In this document: positions 26,101 through 38,400 of the stretch, one piece after another | How positions within the stretch are numbered: position 1 is the stretch's first letter | Layout: every line of letters begins with the position of its first letter | DNA from: Balanoglossus misakiensis | Lineage: Eukaryota > Hemichordata | Reading direction: 5' to 3' | Assembly (NCBI GenBank): GCA_040954595.2 | Contig: CM082582.2 | Coordinates: forward strand, 13,330,001-13,394,000 | DNA length: 64,000 bases | Made by a program: the position numbers and the translations under genes | Notes under the pieces: model-generated | Told to the model about the DNA's origin: nothing | What the model saw: only the letters and a program-made list of their open reading frames with translations | Databases searched by the model: none

Positions 26101-29100
26101 GAAAAAAACAGACAATTCATCTTGCCCACTAATGGGCTTTGCCAAAGTTTTCTCCCTAACTTTGCATTGTGGTAATACCTTCTGCAGACACATCCGGGCG
26201 CCACCATGATAATGAAAGATGTTGAAGAGTACATCATGGAAGTCGTCAAACGAATGAGAGATGAAAACGGACAAAAGGGTGACTTGAACATGACATTGAC
26301 CACGGATAACCTAAGTGAGTAATAAGAGATTTTGTGCTTAACTCGATATGTTAAATTCAAATCGTAGGATGATCATTTAACTGGGGCAAGGAATTCGCAA
26401 CATACCAGTATATTGCCTGTATGTCTCTTCACACCAGGAATAGAGTCTATCAAGGTTAATCTATCAAAATGCATGCTAATTCTTTGAGATGGATTGGCCA
26501 TAACTATTAATGTTCAAATTGTGGTCTTTTCTTCCATCTTAACAGTTATGAATGTGGCAAGGTTTGACATCAGTGACTATGACCCTGAGAGTCCTTTTAC
26601 TTTCCCTGTTTACGGAGACGGCAGCTTGAGTGATGTCAACACTGATTGGGATAACCCACAAGATACCATCACCTTACCCAAGAACATCTTCGACTTTACA
26701 GTAGAAAGTAAGTAGAAATTTATATTTTCTTTGTTTCTCAGGTTGAATGGGGAACACTATAAAAAATATGCCTCGGGGGACGAGGTTGCAGTAAACATCT
26801 GAAGGAATGTTTTTGGATAAAATCAACAATTTATAATCTTTATGTATTTAATTTAACAGGTTCTGGAAAAACATCCATGGTGTCTTTGCTGTATGAGACT
26901 ATTGATGACATTCTCCCTAGCTATTCTGGAGATGAGTAAGTACATTATTTCATAAACTGGGGAAGCAGGTCTTATTAAGTGACAGCAAAATGTGTTTGAA
27001 TGCCCTGAAATCTTGTGCGGAAACAAGCCAATATGGCTGCCGGGTCAAGTCAAATGACATTACTTTCACTAAACATCAGCTGCATTGTCATTTGTCTGTC
27101 ACTTTTCATTACTCTATTTCTTTCAACGTGTCATGTTTTATTTTGTCAGGGATTTGCAGTCCGATGACTTGAAAGTTAACAGTCGTCTGATGTCTTTTAC
27201 TATTGATCCGGTTCTTCGAGAAGATCTCTACAATCCGATCGTAATTGTTCTCCAAAACTCTGAGGTATGTGCAGAGTTTTTCAGTACCTCTGAAGTATAT
27301 AGATATATAGATAAATTTGTTTTGCAAAAGTCTTGAATTATTTAGCTGATTTTTGTGTTATGCATAACTTCCCCCTTTCGAGCATGATAAACTCTTTGTG
27401 AATTAATAGGGTGAAATGACTATTTTGTTTACTTCAGGACGTATCATCGAGTGAAGAGTCCCTCTGTGCCTTCTGGGACTACAACATGACGTAAGTGTCT
27501 CATTCTCATCTTCAGATACAGATGACGTATATCATATCTCATTCCCAGACACTTCCACTTGACACAATAATCGATATCCCACCTGTTGTTATCAAGGGAG
27601 TTTCTCTGCTGTTGGTACCCCTTGTATTATATCTGACACTAATTAAAGCTTACTGTAAACCTCCATAATCAATTGCAAACATAGGAGATACTGTAATCCA
27701 TTTTTCATTCCTTTGTTTTCTGTCAATAGAAATACAATAAATGGTGGATGGAATACAAGTGGATGTGATGTGTACAAGAGTAACAGTACTCATACGATTT
27801 GCCATTGCTATCATCTTTCCCAATTCTCATCAGTTACACAACCAGAAATCGTTACTGTAAGTTTCTATTACAGATTTTAAGTGCAACATCATAAAGCGAT
27901 AGTTTATGTTTTTCATAGATTTTTGCACACATTATACTGTACATTTTCAGACATCTTTTGAGCTAATACCGCTTTTTCCATCATTTTCACAGCCTGAAAG
28001 TACGGATGATAAGATTTTGCGTATTATCACCTGGGTTGGTATTTTCCTCTCCATGGTAACGTTAGTAGGATTGTTGGCAATCTATTTGGGATTCAGGTAA
28101 GCTGAAGTTTTAAGAAGGTAGTGTATATATCCTGTACATATAATGTGGACATTTTCTGCATAACACTTGCTACAGAGTATTGATGAAACAACTGACAAAA
28201 AAGTCTTTTTGGTGAGAAATTCTGGCATTACTGATTTCTATATTTTTATGTTTTTAACGTAAGATTATTTTATTTTTCAATCAGACCCATGAGGCGTGTA
28301 CATCACATGATTCACATCAACCTAATTGTTGCCATGTTGATGGCCAAGTTGTGTGTCATGATCGTGCTACTCACTGTCAAAGACAAGGTAAGGGTCATTG
28401 TCATTTCAGTTTGTGACAAAAACATGTATTAAAACTATGAAATTGTTGATCACAGATACACTACTGACCAAAATGTTTGTGTTTTCAGTTTCCTTTTAGG
28501 AAGGAAGTACTTTTTTCAAATTCACCCTCAGTCTACACAGTGTAGTCAAGTTTCTGGCCGTGTAAGCTTACATACAGCATGTTACAAACAACTACCTCAA
28601 AGAAGAAATGGCACCGCTTAAAACTTCGATTACTACTTTGTTTTCAGGATGCATGCAAGACGATGGCTGTGTTTCTCCACTACTTTTACACAGCCTCCTT
28701 TTCCTGGATGTTGGTTGATGGCATTCATCTCCTGGTTGAAATTAAAGTCACGCTGGGGTTGTGGTTTCGTGAGAGGCTTCGATATTACCTACTCATCGGC
28801 TGGGGTAAGTAGATGCATGTTGAGAGAAATACTTCTGGAGAAACGAAGATTTTGAGTCTCATAGAGTGTGTTTTGGTAAAATGAGGAAGAGACAGACAAG
28901 CAGACGAGAGGGTGAAAGGGTTAAATATGAAGTGTGTTCAAACATAATGAATTGACCAGAAATTTGGTTATTTATTTGTCAGGTCTACCAGCAATGATTG
29001 TTGGTATAACATTAGCGATCACCATCGAAGGATATGGGGAAAGCAATTCGTAAGTGTATATTAAACCCATGCATGTCAAAACTTCCTTCAAACATATACC

Positions 29101-30927
29101 TACATTGTATAAAAAGGTTATGTTTCAAACATAAATATAGCATATTAGGTGGCAGTTATTATAAGCCTTCATGATATAACATAGTTATCTTTCTGAATTG
29201 AACTTTCTAAGTATATTCAGCCTTCGGAGTCAATTCAAAAAGGTTTTGATCATGGCTGAATCTGGTTCTGTTTTTTATTCAAATATGTATATATAACTCT
29301 ATAAACCCCTGTCCATGTATATTTACACCATTTTCTGTCTCCTTTAGGTGTCTGTTTTCCATTAAAGAGGGAGCAATGTGGGGATTCGTTGGACCATGTT
29401 TCCTTATCATAATTGTAAGTGTCAATCACATGTTTATTGTGGTCATGATGCTTTGCAGCAACACTGATGTGGCTAATATTCCCATAGAACAAGATGCAAC
29501 TATTGTCGGTCTGTTTATTTTGTTTTATTTATCTTGTGTGCACATACTACGTACATTGAGCCATACCATTCTAATCAACGAAAATCATAACAGATATTCT
29601 ATCAATTCAAATTTTCAGGCCAATTGTTGGATTCTTGTCTCTGTGGTCAGAAACACTAATGAAGATGACCCCTCTCAAAAGATTGACAAGTTGGATTCAA
29701 GGAAGTAAGTGAAACTGTTTGAGATCCTGCAATATTTTGAATATTGCATGACTGGAAAGATCTTTTTTTAATCTCAAGTGTGTTTTCTTTCAGAGTGAGG
29801 TAGTTTTATTGGCTTCTTGGAAAATGTCCAGATCTTAAAAACCAATATTGTATTTGGATTTATTTTTGCACAGGTCCAGTTTGCGTGCAAATGCTGTTCT
29901 TCTTCCACTCCTTGGTATAACTTGGATATTTGGCGCCCTCTATGTCGGAGGAGTTCATATAGTGCTCCGGTACTTCTTTGTGATCCTGAACTCCTTGCAG
30001 GTATGTTGGAACTGTCCTTAACACACTTTCGATGTTTGCTTTGTGTAAATATGAGAATGTGAAATTTGTGTACATTTTATTTCAATGCATAATTACTCAT
30101 TTTAGAGAAACCTTACTAAGATTCATCATGGTTTGTGGGAATCTTGCTTTTCAGGGCTTGTTCATTTTCCTTTTGCATGGCCTGGGCAGTACAGAGGTTA
30201 GTAGACATATAGTATATATAACTTATATGGTGTCAAACTCTCAGCCAGTCTATCGTTGCATTAGAGACGGTTACTTAACTTGGACTTTCAGCATTGTTAC
30301 AAGTTCGAAAGAATGTCACATTACATTTACTTCTTGAATGTTTAAGCTTTCAGTGTAAATGAAAAATTAGGCATGTATTTTAAAGGACCCAATTTCTCAC
30401 ATGGTTTACAGGTCAGAATGGTCGGCAAGGCAATCATCACCAGGAAGAATGTTGAAAAAGAATTCAAGACTAAATTGAAAAGGCTGACCATGGTAAGTGC
30501 ATAGGGAGAAAGTTCAGAGGTCAAATGACAAATAAGAGAGCTAAGGTAGTGCTCTGTAAAGCAATACCACAATAGACATTGTGACTGGTTACATTCCCAG
30601 CGCATTGTTTGAACTCAAAAATTGGAGATAGCAGTTGATAGATACATGTACTACCTTGTAGTATACAGAGCGCACTAATCTGTCAATAACTGTTTTGAAT
30701 GGAAGTAAACTTCCATAATAAATAGCTAAAGGAACTCTTTATTCCTGAAATTGCAGACGAAAGAAGAACAAGTGAAACAGCTGGAAGAGGAAAGAAAACC
30801 ACCCCCAAAGCCAACATGTGAGTACAAGCTACGTGTATTTGAAATTTCATGATCCATTTCAGTGTTCCGTGTTTATGTAGAATGTGATTCAAATCATGAC
30901 TTGTTTTGGTTTTCAGATTTTGGGTGA
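14197..30927 (+). CDS. Adhesion GPCR 'B' (EGF / LamG-like / GAIN / 7TM), 52 exons, start exon not found
   Basis: This is the tandem paralogue of gene A. Exons run from 14197-14448 (two EGF) through the EGF exons 14681-17132. LamG-like and further EGF exons follow: 17317-17643, 17910-18073, 18310-18511, 18629-18742, 18974-19087, 19206-19262, 19420-19785, 19928-20236, 20336-20557, 20708-20986, 21116-21370, 21563-21748, 21880-21991, 22173-22284, 22502-22763, 22922-23218, 23336-23526, 23638-23812, 23964-24131, 24257-24395, 24561-24754 and 24956-25156. GAIN and 7TM exons then run to the TGA at 30925-30927. The lengths keep one open frame of about 2599 residues. The first recognised exon enters in phase 1 and has no signal peptide. 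An ATG at 14184 lies inside the acceptor region and is unlikely to be the real start, so a 5' exon must lie upstream. From the first of the last five LamG domains to the stop, exon sizes and phases follow gene A almost one for one. Confidence 0.9.
16675..16693 (+). repeat. GGT trinucleotide microsatellite
   Basis: Short GGT tract in the intron between two EGF exons of gene B. Confidence 0.8.
17317..18511 (+). other. Gene B: extra LamG-like domain between EGF blocks
   Basis: Exons 17317-17643, 17910-18073 and 18310-18511 encode a LamG_3/pentraxin-like unit. It shows [24 protein letters not shown], a NWEV strand, WKNIGFSW and LTVGCRYDS. It has no counterpart in the visible part of gene A, where EGF runs straight into the five-domain LamG block. 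Confidence 0.82.
18629..19087 (+). other. Gene B: two EGF domains between LamG-like units
   Basis: Exons 18629-18742 and 18974-19087 are both 114 nt and phase 1-1. They begin DIDDC and EIDEC. Each has six cysteines and ends GYNGTNC or GFTGDFC. Confidence 0.9.
19206..25156 (+). other. Gene B: five LamG/pentraxin-like domains
   Basis: Units lie at 19206-20236, 20336-21370, 21563-22763, 22922-23812 and 23964-25156, with motifs matching those of gene A ([59 protein letters not shown]). Each domain aligns with its numbered partner in A. Gene B has one additional intron in unit 1 (57+366 nt against 420 nt in A) and one in unit 5 (168+139 nt against 298 nt in A). Confidence 0.87.
25308..27856 (+). 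other. Gene B: GAIN domain with GPS
   Basis: Nine exons from 25308-25423 to 27730-27856. The GPS reads [14 protein letters not shown], then C-H-C-YHLSQF. The predicted cut is HL|S, so the tethered agonist would begin SQFSSVT. Phe at position 3 is kept, but positions 4, 5 and 7 are polar, unlike gene A. Cleavage is predicted because HL(S/T) and the paired Trp and Cys residues are present. Confidence 0.84.
27993..30927 (+). other. Gene B: seven-transmembrane region and tail
   Basis: TM1 27993-28096 ([20 protein letters not shown]), TM2 28285-28387, TM3 and start of TM4 28648-28804 (FTASFSW-like segment, [11 protein letters not shown]), TM4 28983-29049, TM5 29348-29414 plus 29619-29704, TM6 and start of TM7 29874-30000 ([13 protein letters not shown]), TM7 30155-30196 ([11 protein letters not shown]). 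The tail exons 30412-30492, 30757-30817 and 30917-30927 encode a basic then Glu/Lys/Pro-rich stretch that ends PTYFG. It may form a short helix or coiled coil but carries no motif that I recognise. Confidence 0.87.
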
Positions 30928-31223
30928 AAGCAGTCACTTCATAAACCACTGTGAAATGGAACAACCAGGATGTTGTATTACAACACAGGACATTTACATT
31001 TCATGCTTGCTCTTTCATAAATATAGGAAATAACGTTTGCTGTACTGGGAATATGAGTCTTAGCAACAAACTGTCTTTTAGTTTATTATTATAGTGATCA
31101 ATTATTTATATCATTGGTTATTCGCTGTAATAAAATTATCAAGGTTTTGACTTTTATTCATTTCATGTTGATGTTTATGAGAGCAGTTTGTGCTTTTTAT
31201 GAATCGTTTGTTTGTTGAATAAA
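30928..31223 (+). other. Gene B 3' UTR with two AATAAA signals
   Basis: AATAAA occurs at 31129-31134 and again at 31218-31223, both within 300 bp of the stop codon, as expected for a short 3' UTR. Confidence 0.7.
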
Positions 31224-32330
31224 CTTATGGTGAAGTCAACAAAATTATGAATTTCAAGAATATGTACGTGTGCTTCATTATTTTTCTCCTTTGGGGTAAG
31301 TACAATCCATTGACCTGGACGAGCTTTGTTTGGATCATTTGGAAGGACTTTTCATGAATTGCGATGTATAAGTATTCGTTTTTTGCGATAAAAGCACAAA
31401 AAATGATCCACCGGTCGACCCAAAGATTCCAAATGGCGGCACGAGCACATTCATTCTGTTTGGAGACACTAAACTTTTCGACCCTTTTTTCGTGCTTTCT
31501 TTGTGTTCACTTGGGGATGTCATTTTTATTATTCGAATATTAAGATGTCATGCGAATCGGCAATAAACTCTAATTCTTTCAAAACTTAAAAATTTCAAAG
31601 CATATTACGTACACATTTTAGTACCACTTTGGCAGTAAGTAGCACTTGATTTTCAACCCATACGAAGCCCTACAAGTACAGGATGAAGATGCCGCGCCGG
31701 ACAAGAAACGTTTGATAAAGGGCATTTCAAGAAGTTGAAAGAAAAGCGGCATAGAAAAATGGCCAAAGAGAAATGATCACCACGGTTAACTAGAATATAT
31801 GACAGTAATTCATTCTTGCTTTTATTATCTATGGGTCAATGAATGATCGTCCCCGGAGTGCAGTGAGAAAAAAAAAACAATTGGGAAAATGTCCACGTCA
31901 GTCCACCATCCAAAAATTTCCTGGCCATCAAAGTAAACTTCCTTAATCAATGTTTGAGTACTGCTATCGGAATTTTAAGATTAGGCAATTAGTATTCAAG
32001 TCGCCTACACATACTATGGTTCCTTTCCGCCAAACATGGGGAACATTGTTTTCTTGGAGTCACTTAAAAACGGACATGCGCACTGTGCTTTACACATACC
32101 TATCTCCTTTTCGCAACCTGAAGCGAAAAGTTTCCGCGAGGTCATGGCACTGAAATAAGTTCCACTACAAGTGGAGTTTTATACACATATAGGGAGAGTA
32201 TCGATCAAAGTGAGGTATCTTATAATTCCCAAATTAAATTCTGTCCATTCTTAGGCAAAATAACCTTCAACAACTTAGATATGTTATATGAAAACAAACA
32301 TATTACTGCGCAGAGCTGTGCTGTACTCAG
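31224..32330. other. Intergenic region between receptor B and the LIM gene
   Basis: No gene could be supported here. A short lysine/arginine-rich open stretch at 31696-31776 looks coding in character but is isolated and appears frameshifted relative to its upstream flank; it is reported under findings. A YY1-like AAATGGCGGC lies near 31430-31440. Confidence 0.5.
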
Positions 32331-32350
32331 GTCGCCATTTTGTTTCCGGA
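32331..32350 (+). promoter_or_regulatory. YY1-like plus ETS-like core, candidate promoter of the LIM gene
   Basis: CGCCATTTT (32333-32341, YY1-like on the reverse strand) is followed at once by TTCCGG (32344-32349, ETS-like). This pairing is common at TATA-less start sites and lies 150 bp upstream of the ATG at 32496. No TATA box is seen nearby. No transcript data are available. Confidence 0.35.
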
Positions 32351-32495
32351 TCATGTCACCAACACTTAAATTATAAGTATCACCCACACAGCTCGTCGAA
32401 GGACGAAATGGTGCAACAAGAGATGGCGTATTATTATAAGGCAGGCGTGAAATATTTTACTTGTTACTAATAATTTAGACAAACCCTTAGTCATC

Positions 32496-35400
32496 ATGAT
32501 CAAGCCTTGGAAGTTGGAGGAATTCGATTCTAATCTCCCAAGAGAGGCAAATAAATTTGTGGAGGACTTGGACATGTTCGAAACGAGCAGTCCCGAGGAA
32601 ATGGAAAAGTCGCTTCGTCGAACTTGGAAACCAAAACCTGTGGAATACCCCGAGCTCGATCCTGTTGCTAGGTATGGTAATAAGAGTCCACATTATATTA
32701 GCCCATCTCATAAGCAAAAGGGGGGTAAAGGGGAGGAAGTTTTTAAGTACCACGTAAGAAGTGACAGTTGGGATTCTAATAGTGGTTCTCGCCGTGGGGG
32801 AGGAGATGACAGACCATTTGGTACCATGCCGTCTTCCGTTTCTACCCGACCCCACCGAGAATCTGATTCAAGTCAGGGAAGTCAGTACTCGCCGGGTACT
32901 ACATCCTCGTATTCGTCAGAGGGAATGCCAAGCCCAACGCAACTGAGGGACTATAACAGTATGCCGAATTACTCGAGAAAATATGAAGAGCGCGAACCAC
33001 AGACTTATTCCCTACCCCAACATTATCGCAGCCCAGGTTCAAGCTATGATTCTGGACACTCCAGCCCCAGACCGAGTGCCCAGGGGTCTGGTTACGCTCC
33101 CACTAAGCAGGACAGTCCCCATACAAGCTTGTCATCCAATCCAGTCAATGAAAGTGGATACCCCAGCGCAGGACAACCTCATAATCATAATCAGTCTGCC
33201 AACCACCAGAGACAATCGTCTAAGTCATCGACTGCGAGTCAAGATGCTGTGATGGAATCACGCTTTCCCTGTGGCAGACCACCTCCATCTGGGCCTAGCA
33301 GCACTTCACCAACTTACGAACACAAGTATGCTGGGCCGAAGACCAATTTAGCTGATCCATATGAGAAATATCCAGCAGTCACCAAACCGAGTAGTGGTTA
33401 TTCGAGTTATGACAGGCATTCTAGTCCTCTAACCAGTGTTGCCGCCAGCCCTGGTGGAAATACCGTCGAACGCGCCGGCTATCATCCAGACAACAGAGGT
33501 ACTGACCACACAACTCATCCAGTTTTTAGAGAGAAGCAAGATGGTTACCATAGGACAAGTCCGCCCACGACGCGGGAAGAACCATTACGTTGTACAGCCC
33601 CAACATCAGCAGTTTCACCAAGAAGCAGTGTACAGTCCAGCACTCATAACCACCAGTCTAAACCGTTTGCACCAAGCAAATATCAACCTCTGCAGGCTTC
33701 ACCAACTGTGGGTCACTACAGTCCGAAACCCAGTCAATACAACCCAGATTATAATTATTCACCTCAGTCGTCTTTCACCAAATACCAGAGGCCCGCAGAG
33801 AATTACCAGCCACCTTCAAAGCAGTCTCCCAAAGTAGAACAATACCACAGACCGCAAAATTATAGCAATGTTGACGCAACCCCGGTAAGGCCAGACGCAA
33901 GCAACCAAACTCAAACATACCAACATCAACCTTACCCTGTGTCTAACCATGGTCACTCCACATCTGGTACAGAACCACCACCGTACAGTCCAAAAGTTGG
34001 GAATGACACAAAGGCAGCCAAGTATGACCACTACAGTCCAGCTGATTCCCGACCGACAGAGCCAGGTTTCCATATGTCCCGTTCATCCGATGTACACAGT
34101 CGACATCCTCCAAGTCAACAGTATGATGATGAACCAAGGCCTGTCCCCAGGCAAACTCTGGCAAGCCAGCAACTTGGGAAATCAAGGCTGCCGTTCCAAG
34201 TCACTCCACCGAGGAAACCAGGCCCAAGTGCCGCTGAACAGAAATTGGAAGAACTCACCCGCCAGTTAGAAGAAGAGCTGGAAATTAATCCGGAAGGGGA
34301 ATTCTTTGGTAAGTGTAATTCATGAAATGTAGTTCTTGGTAGTTGTAAACACAAAGTATCAAATTATGTCACAATAATTTGATGCTTTACTGCGAAGAAT
34401 ACATTTTATGTTATTATATTTATATTTTTCCTTTATTCAAACTCTAGTGGAGAAAGGAAAAGTTGAGAACCATAAATCTCTCCTATCACTTCTCATGTAC
34501 ACGGGCATATAATAGTGCTGTGACCCTGTCAAGGTGATTGTTCCTGTGGCATTCAATACAGTCCCTGTTCAGATACACTTGGGAGGGCATTTGGGGTAAT
34601 CCTTTCTGCTCCACAATTGGCTTTAAACACCCCATCATGTGACCCCATTGCCTTTTCTTGTGCTGTTGTCCTTTTTGGTTTCAACGTGAAATCTAAGCTT
34701 GCTGGAGTCTATACTGAACACCTATTGCCTGGCCATGAGGGCCATAGCGGCCGTTTATTGCACCCGAGGGGCTGTGAGTTACCATAATCATATGCTATTT
34801 CCCGAGGCCGCAGGCCGAGGGAAATAGCATATGATTATGGTAACTCACAGTCACGAGGGGGTAAAAACGGCTGCTATGGCCCGAATATAGGCCAGGCTAT
34901 AGGTGTTTTATAATAAACCTCATGCTAACAGCTGGGAAAATCTTGCAATTTCCTCTTGAGGTTGGCAGACGACACCTTCCGCGGTGGCCATTGTGTCAGA
35001 CGACGCGACGCTGATTGACGTGACCGAGTCTGCGCACTCACGCTGGTCACGTGACCGGTTTATATTTTTTCTGCTATTGCCCTAGCGGTTCATAGTCGAT
35101 TCTATTTTCCTATCACGTGACGGATTCTGGCGAATCACGGCACAGTATTAGCATGAGGTATATTATAAATGTTGTTATTACTTTGGGACTACGTGTACAC
35201 ATTTGTGTTGTCCAGTAAATGATAATTTATGAACAAGAGGCTGACATAAAACTATGCTTGTCATATATGGAGCTCTATAATCAAATTTTATTTTAGTATG
35301 ACTGTTACATGGTCCGTCATTTATATTTCAAGAGAGTATGCTGCAACATCATGCTAACATACACACAGGTTTGGTATTTTTAAAGTCAGTCTGGAATTCA

Positions 35401-38400
35401 GTCAAATATTTCTGGTCCTGCGGGTCCTACAACTCTAGTTTCATGGTCCACATGTTATAAAAGGCTAGGGGTATAGGCTGTGGATGGAGTGAGTGTACAG
35501 ATATAAATATAAATGTATTTCACAATTGTCTGTGTAATTATGAAACAAACGTTCTTTAAACATAATAAGGCATACATTTCATAATTGTCTGTTTAATTAT
35601 AAAACAAAAGATCTTACATATAACTGTTTCAATACACAATGTACATAATTATACAAATGTTTGTATTGCAAAGTGTATTGTGTGATGTAATAGTGGCTCA
35701 ATGACTAAATAATTTGCAAAATAATTACAACGTTAACAAAACTGGATTGTCAGGGTAGTGTTTGTTTTGTCCCCTTTTAATTAAATAATACAAACTTCTT
35801 ATTCTGAAATAATAAAAAATTCACTCAACACAAGATTGGAAGATATGGCTTCAAAATGTGTACAAGAGCATACATTGTGTACGTGTACATTTACATTGTG
35901 TGCTCCATTTCTCCTCTAAGTAGCAGATGTATGGAGAAGTCAGTTGACCAAATGTGGCTATTTCATGGCAGTTATATTTTAATGAGACACACTCAGTCTC
36001 ACACAGTCTCTTTATGGAGTCATTGGCCATTATTTATGAAAGAAATATGTTAAACAGACTTCAGGCAATTTCAGGTGGAGTTTTGTTATACAGAGCTGAA
36101 ATCAAGACTAGGAATTTGATGTAATCAGGTGTGTGCATATTAGAGGAAGGGTGTGGAAAAAGGAAGTCTACAGGTACAGCGTGTGTAGTTTTGTTGGGTT
36201 TCTTCATTTCCTGTCAACACACTTCACCACAGACACCATGAAGGTTCACTTCAGTTCTTTCTTGACATCATATCTTTTATTTCTGTAACATGACACCAAA
36301 GCAAGAGCATTTCAGAGGTCATTTAGTGCTACCATGGTTTCATTTTTCTCCCATTAAAATCTCAGCATGTGGAATATTTCCGACATGATGGAATCATTTT
36401 AGTTTTCTTGGTCCACAGCGGCCATTAAACAGGGTTGCCCGAGGCAGTGTCAAAGTGTAGCCCTGTGGACTTCTTGAAGAAGGTCATTGAACTTAGCGGC
36501 ATGAATTTAGTTTGTGAAAGAAACCCTGATAAGCTGGGAATTGATCGACCATGAACAACTGTGTGTGTACATACATGTAACAGTATACCAGAATGTACAC
36601 ACGTATATCTGTGGAAGTTCAGAAACAGAAAGGAACTGAATGACAATAAACTTTTTTTTGTCTAGACAGTGCAGTAAATTACCTCAGTTGATCAGCCACT
36701 ATAAATGAAAATAGATTCATCATGATGGGAACATTATTGTGTCACCTTGACCGCCCATCTAGAAGACAATAATGTCAGGAATGTGGCCCTGGAATGTGGT
36801 TACTGTTATCAATACACTTCCATTTACAGGTGTTTGCATTCATTATCAGGACTCAATGCCAGCCTTTATATTAGCTCCAAAGTGGCTAGTCCTCAAATCA
36901 ATGGCAAACAGCCAATTTAAAAGTAAGTGTACCATGCTAAGATGTGTACATTTTAATCTGGTGTGTAGTCTGCTTTTTCTGGGCAGGGACAGACTTCACA
37001 ATCAGGGCCTTTTCTGGAACAGATAAGGAAGGCTGCAATGAGAACAGATTGCAACTTTGCCTCTGTAAAGCATGAGAAGGCAACTTTGCCTCTAAACTGG
37101 CTGAGGTGTAGTTATTGATTCTTTCAGCATGGCTTCCCATCAAAGACGACTGCAACAAACACTTGGGGGGGGGGGGGAGGGAACAGATCTCAGAAGGTGA
37201 CCGAGCGCATTAGGTAAACAGTATAAAGTTCCATCATCTTTTATGTTGTCTGTTTGTGGAAAGCACCAGAACAACTTGTCTGTGTGCACACCTGCAGAAT
37301 GGACGCAGCAGAAAGCAAATGTACACCTGACACACAAAGCAGCTGGTATCAAGTTTCACCACCAGGAGTAAATAGCTGGACTGTAAAAAACCTCCAGTAT
37401 GTAGACTATGCAGAGTATGTAGTGGTTGACTAAAAATACTTGAAGATCATTACATGTATTTGGCTCAACCTTGACCCCTACACACATGTACCTGGAGTGG
37501 TCAGTGCGACCTAGACATGCGAGTCTTACACTTAATATTATCACTGTTCCAGTATCTATCATGCATGTCAATTTGTAAATGTAAAACACACTGAATGCAT
37601 GTGCATGTACAACTGTAGAATCAACTCAGATACATCATGACCTCAGATCATATCTGACGTCTCCAGTTGACTTTATTCTGGGATCGTCTCCAAGGAAGTG
37701 GACTTTATTCATTTTCCCTGACATGCCAACTTGAGGTCAGATTACAGCCACCACAGTGCGCGGCTGGCGACATCCATTGGGTGACCTCTTGACCCTAAGC
37801 AGGTCATTATTGACACCTAACACTTGTCTTCAAGATATACACTGTCTGGTAATCTGTGGGTTAATATGGCATTCTCTTATTCCATATGTCATCGCTGTTA
37901 ACATCCATCGCTGAAAGAGTAGATTCTGATGTCTGTAGTACTGGTGTCAAGTGATACCCAATGTATTTTTATCAGGGCAAAGCCTTTCTATGCACGGTGG
38001 TATGAAATATGCTAATTGAAACTCTACAAGCAGCAGGCAGTCTGTGTTCAGAGCAGATATAGAAACATAGAGATAGGCAGCTCCAAAGCTCATATCACTT
38101 CAGCTATATAAAAATGCAATGCTCAACAAAGTGAAGTGTTTTGATATGAACAGTGCCCTCTATCATTGATCAATGAAAACAACTCGTGTTATAATGCAAT
38201 AAAGCCACTGTCTCATTTCATCAAGAAGTGAGCAATTGTGTTGATTTTGAATGTAATCAATTTACTTAATTAACAAGGTTGAGCTCTTCTTCATCACTAA
38301 CAACCCTCCTTTGTGTCGAGATAATACCAAGGCCAGAAAAGGTATATTTTTAGAAGTGTGTTATCATCAGCATATGCAAAGTGGTTTTTGATAGAAATGG

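Noticed and set aside
29415-29618. Read-through of 29348-29708 as one exon in receptor B
   Set aside because: The frame is open for part of this stretch, but the GTAAGT at 29415 and the acceptor before 29619 give exon sizes matching gene A (67, then 86 against 80) and a continuous TM5.
32557-34325. Many secondary frames on both strands over the first LIM-gene exon
   Set aside because: Shadows of a long low-complexity coding exon.
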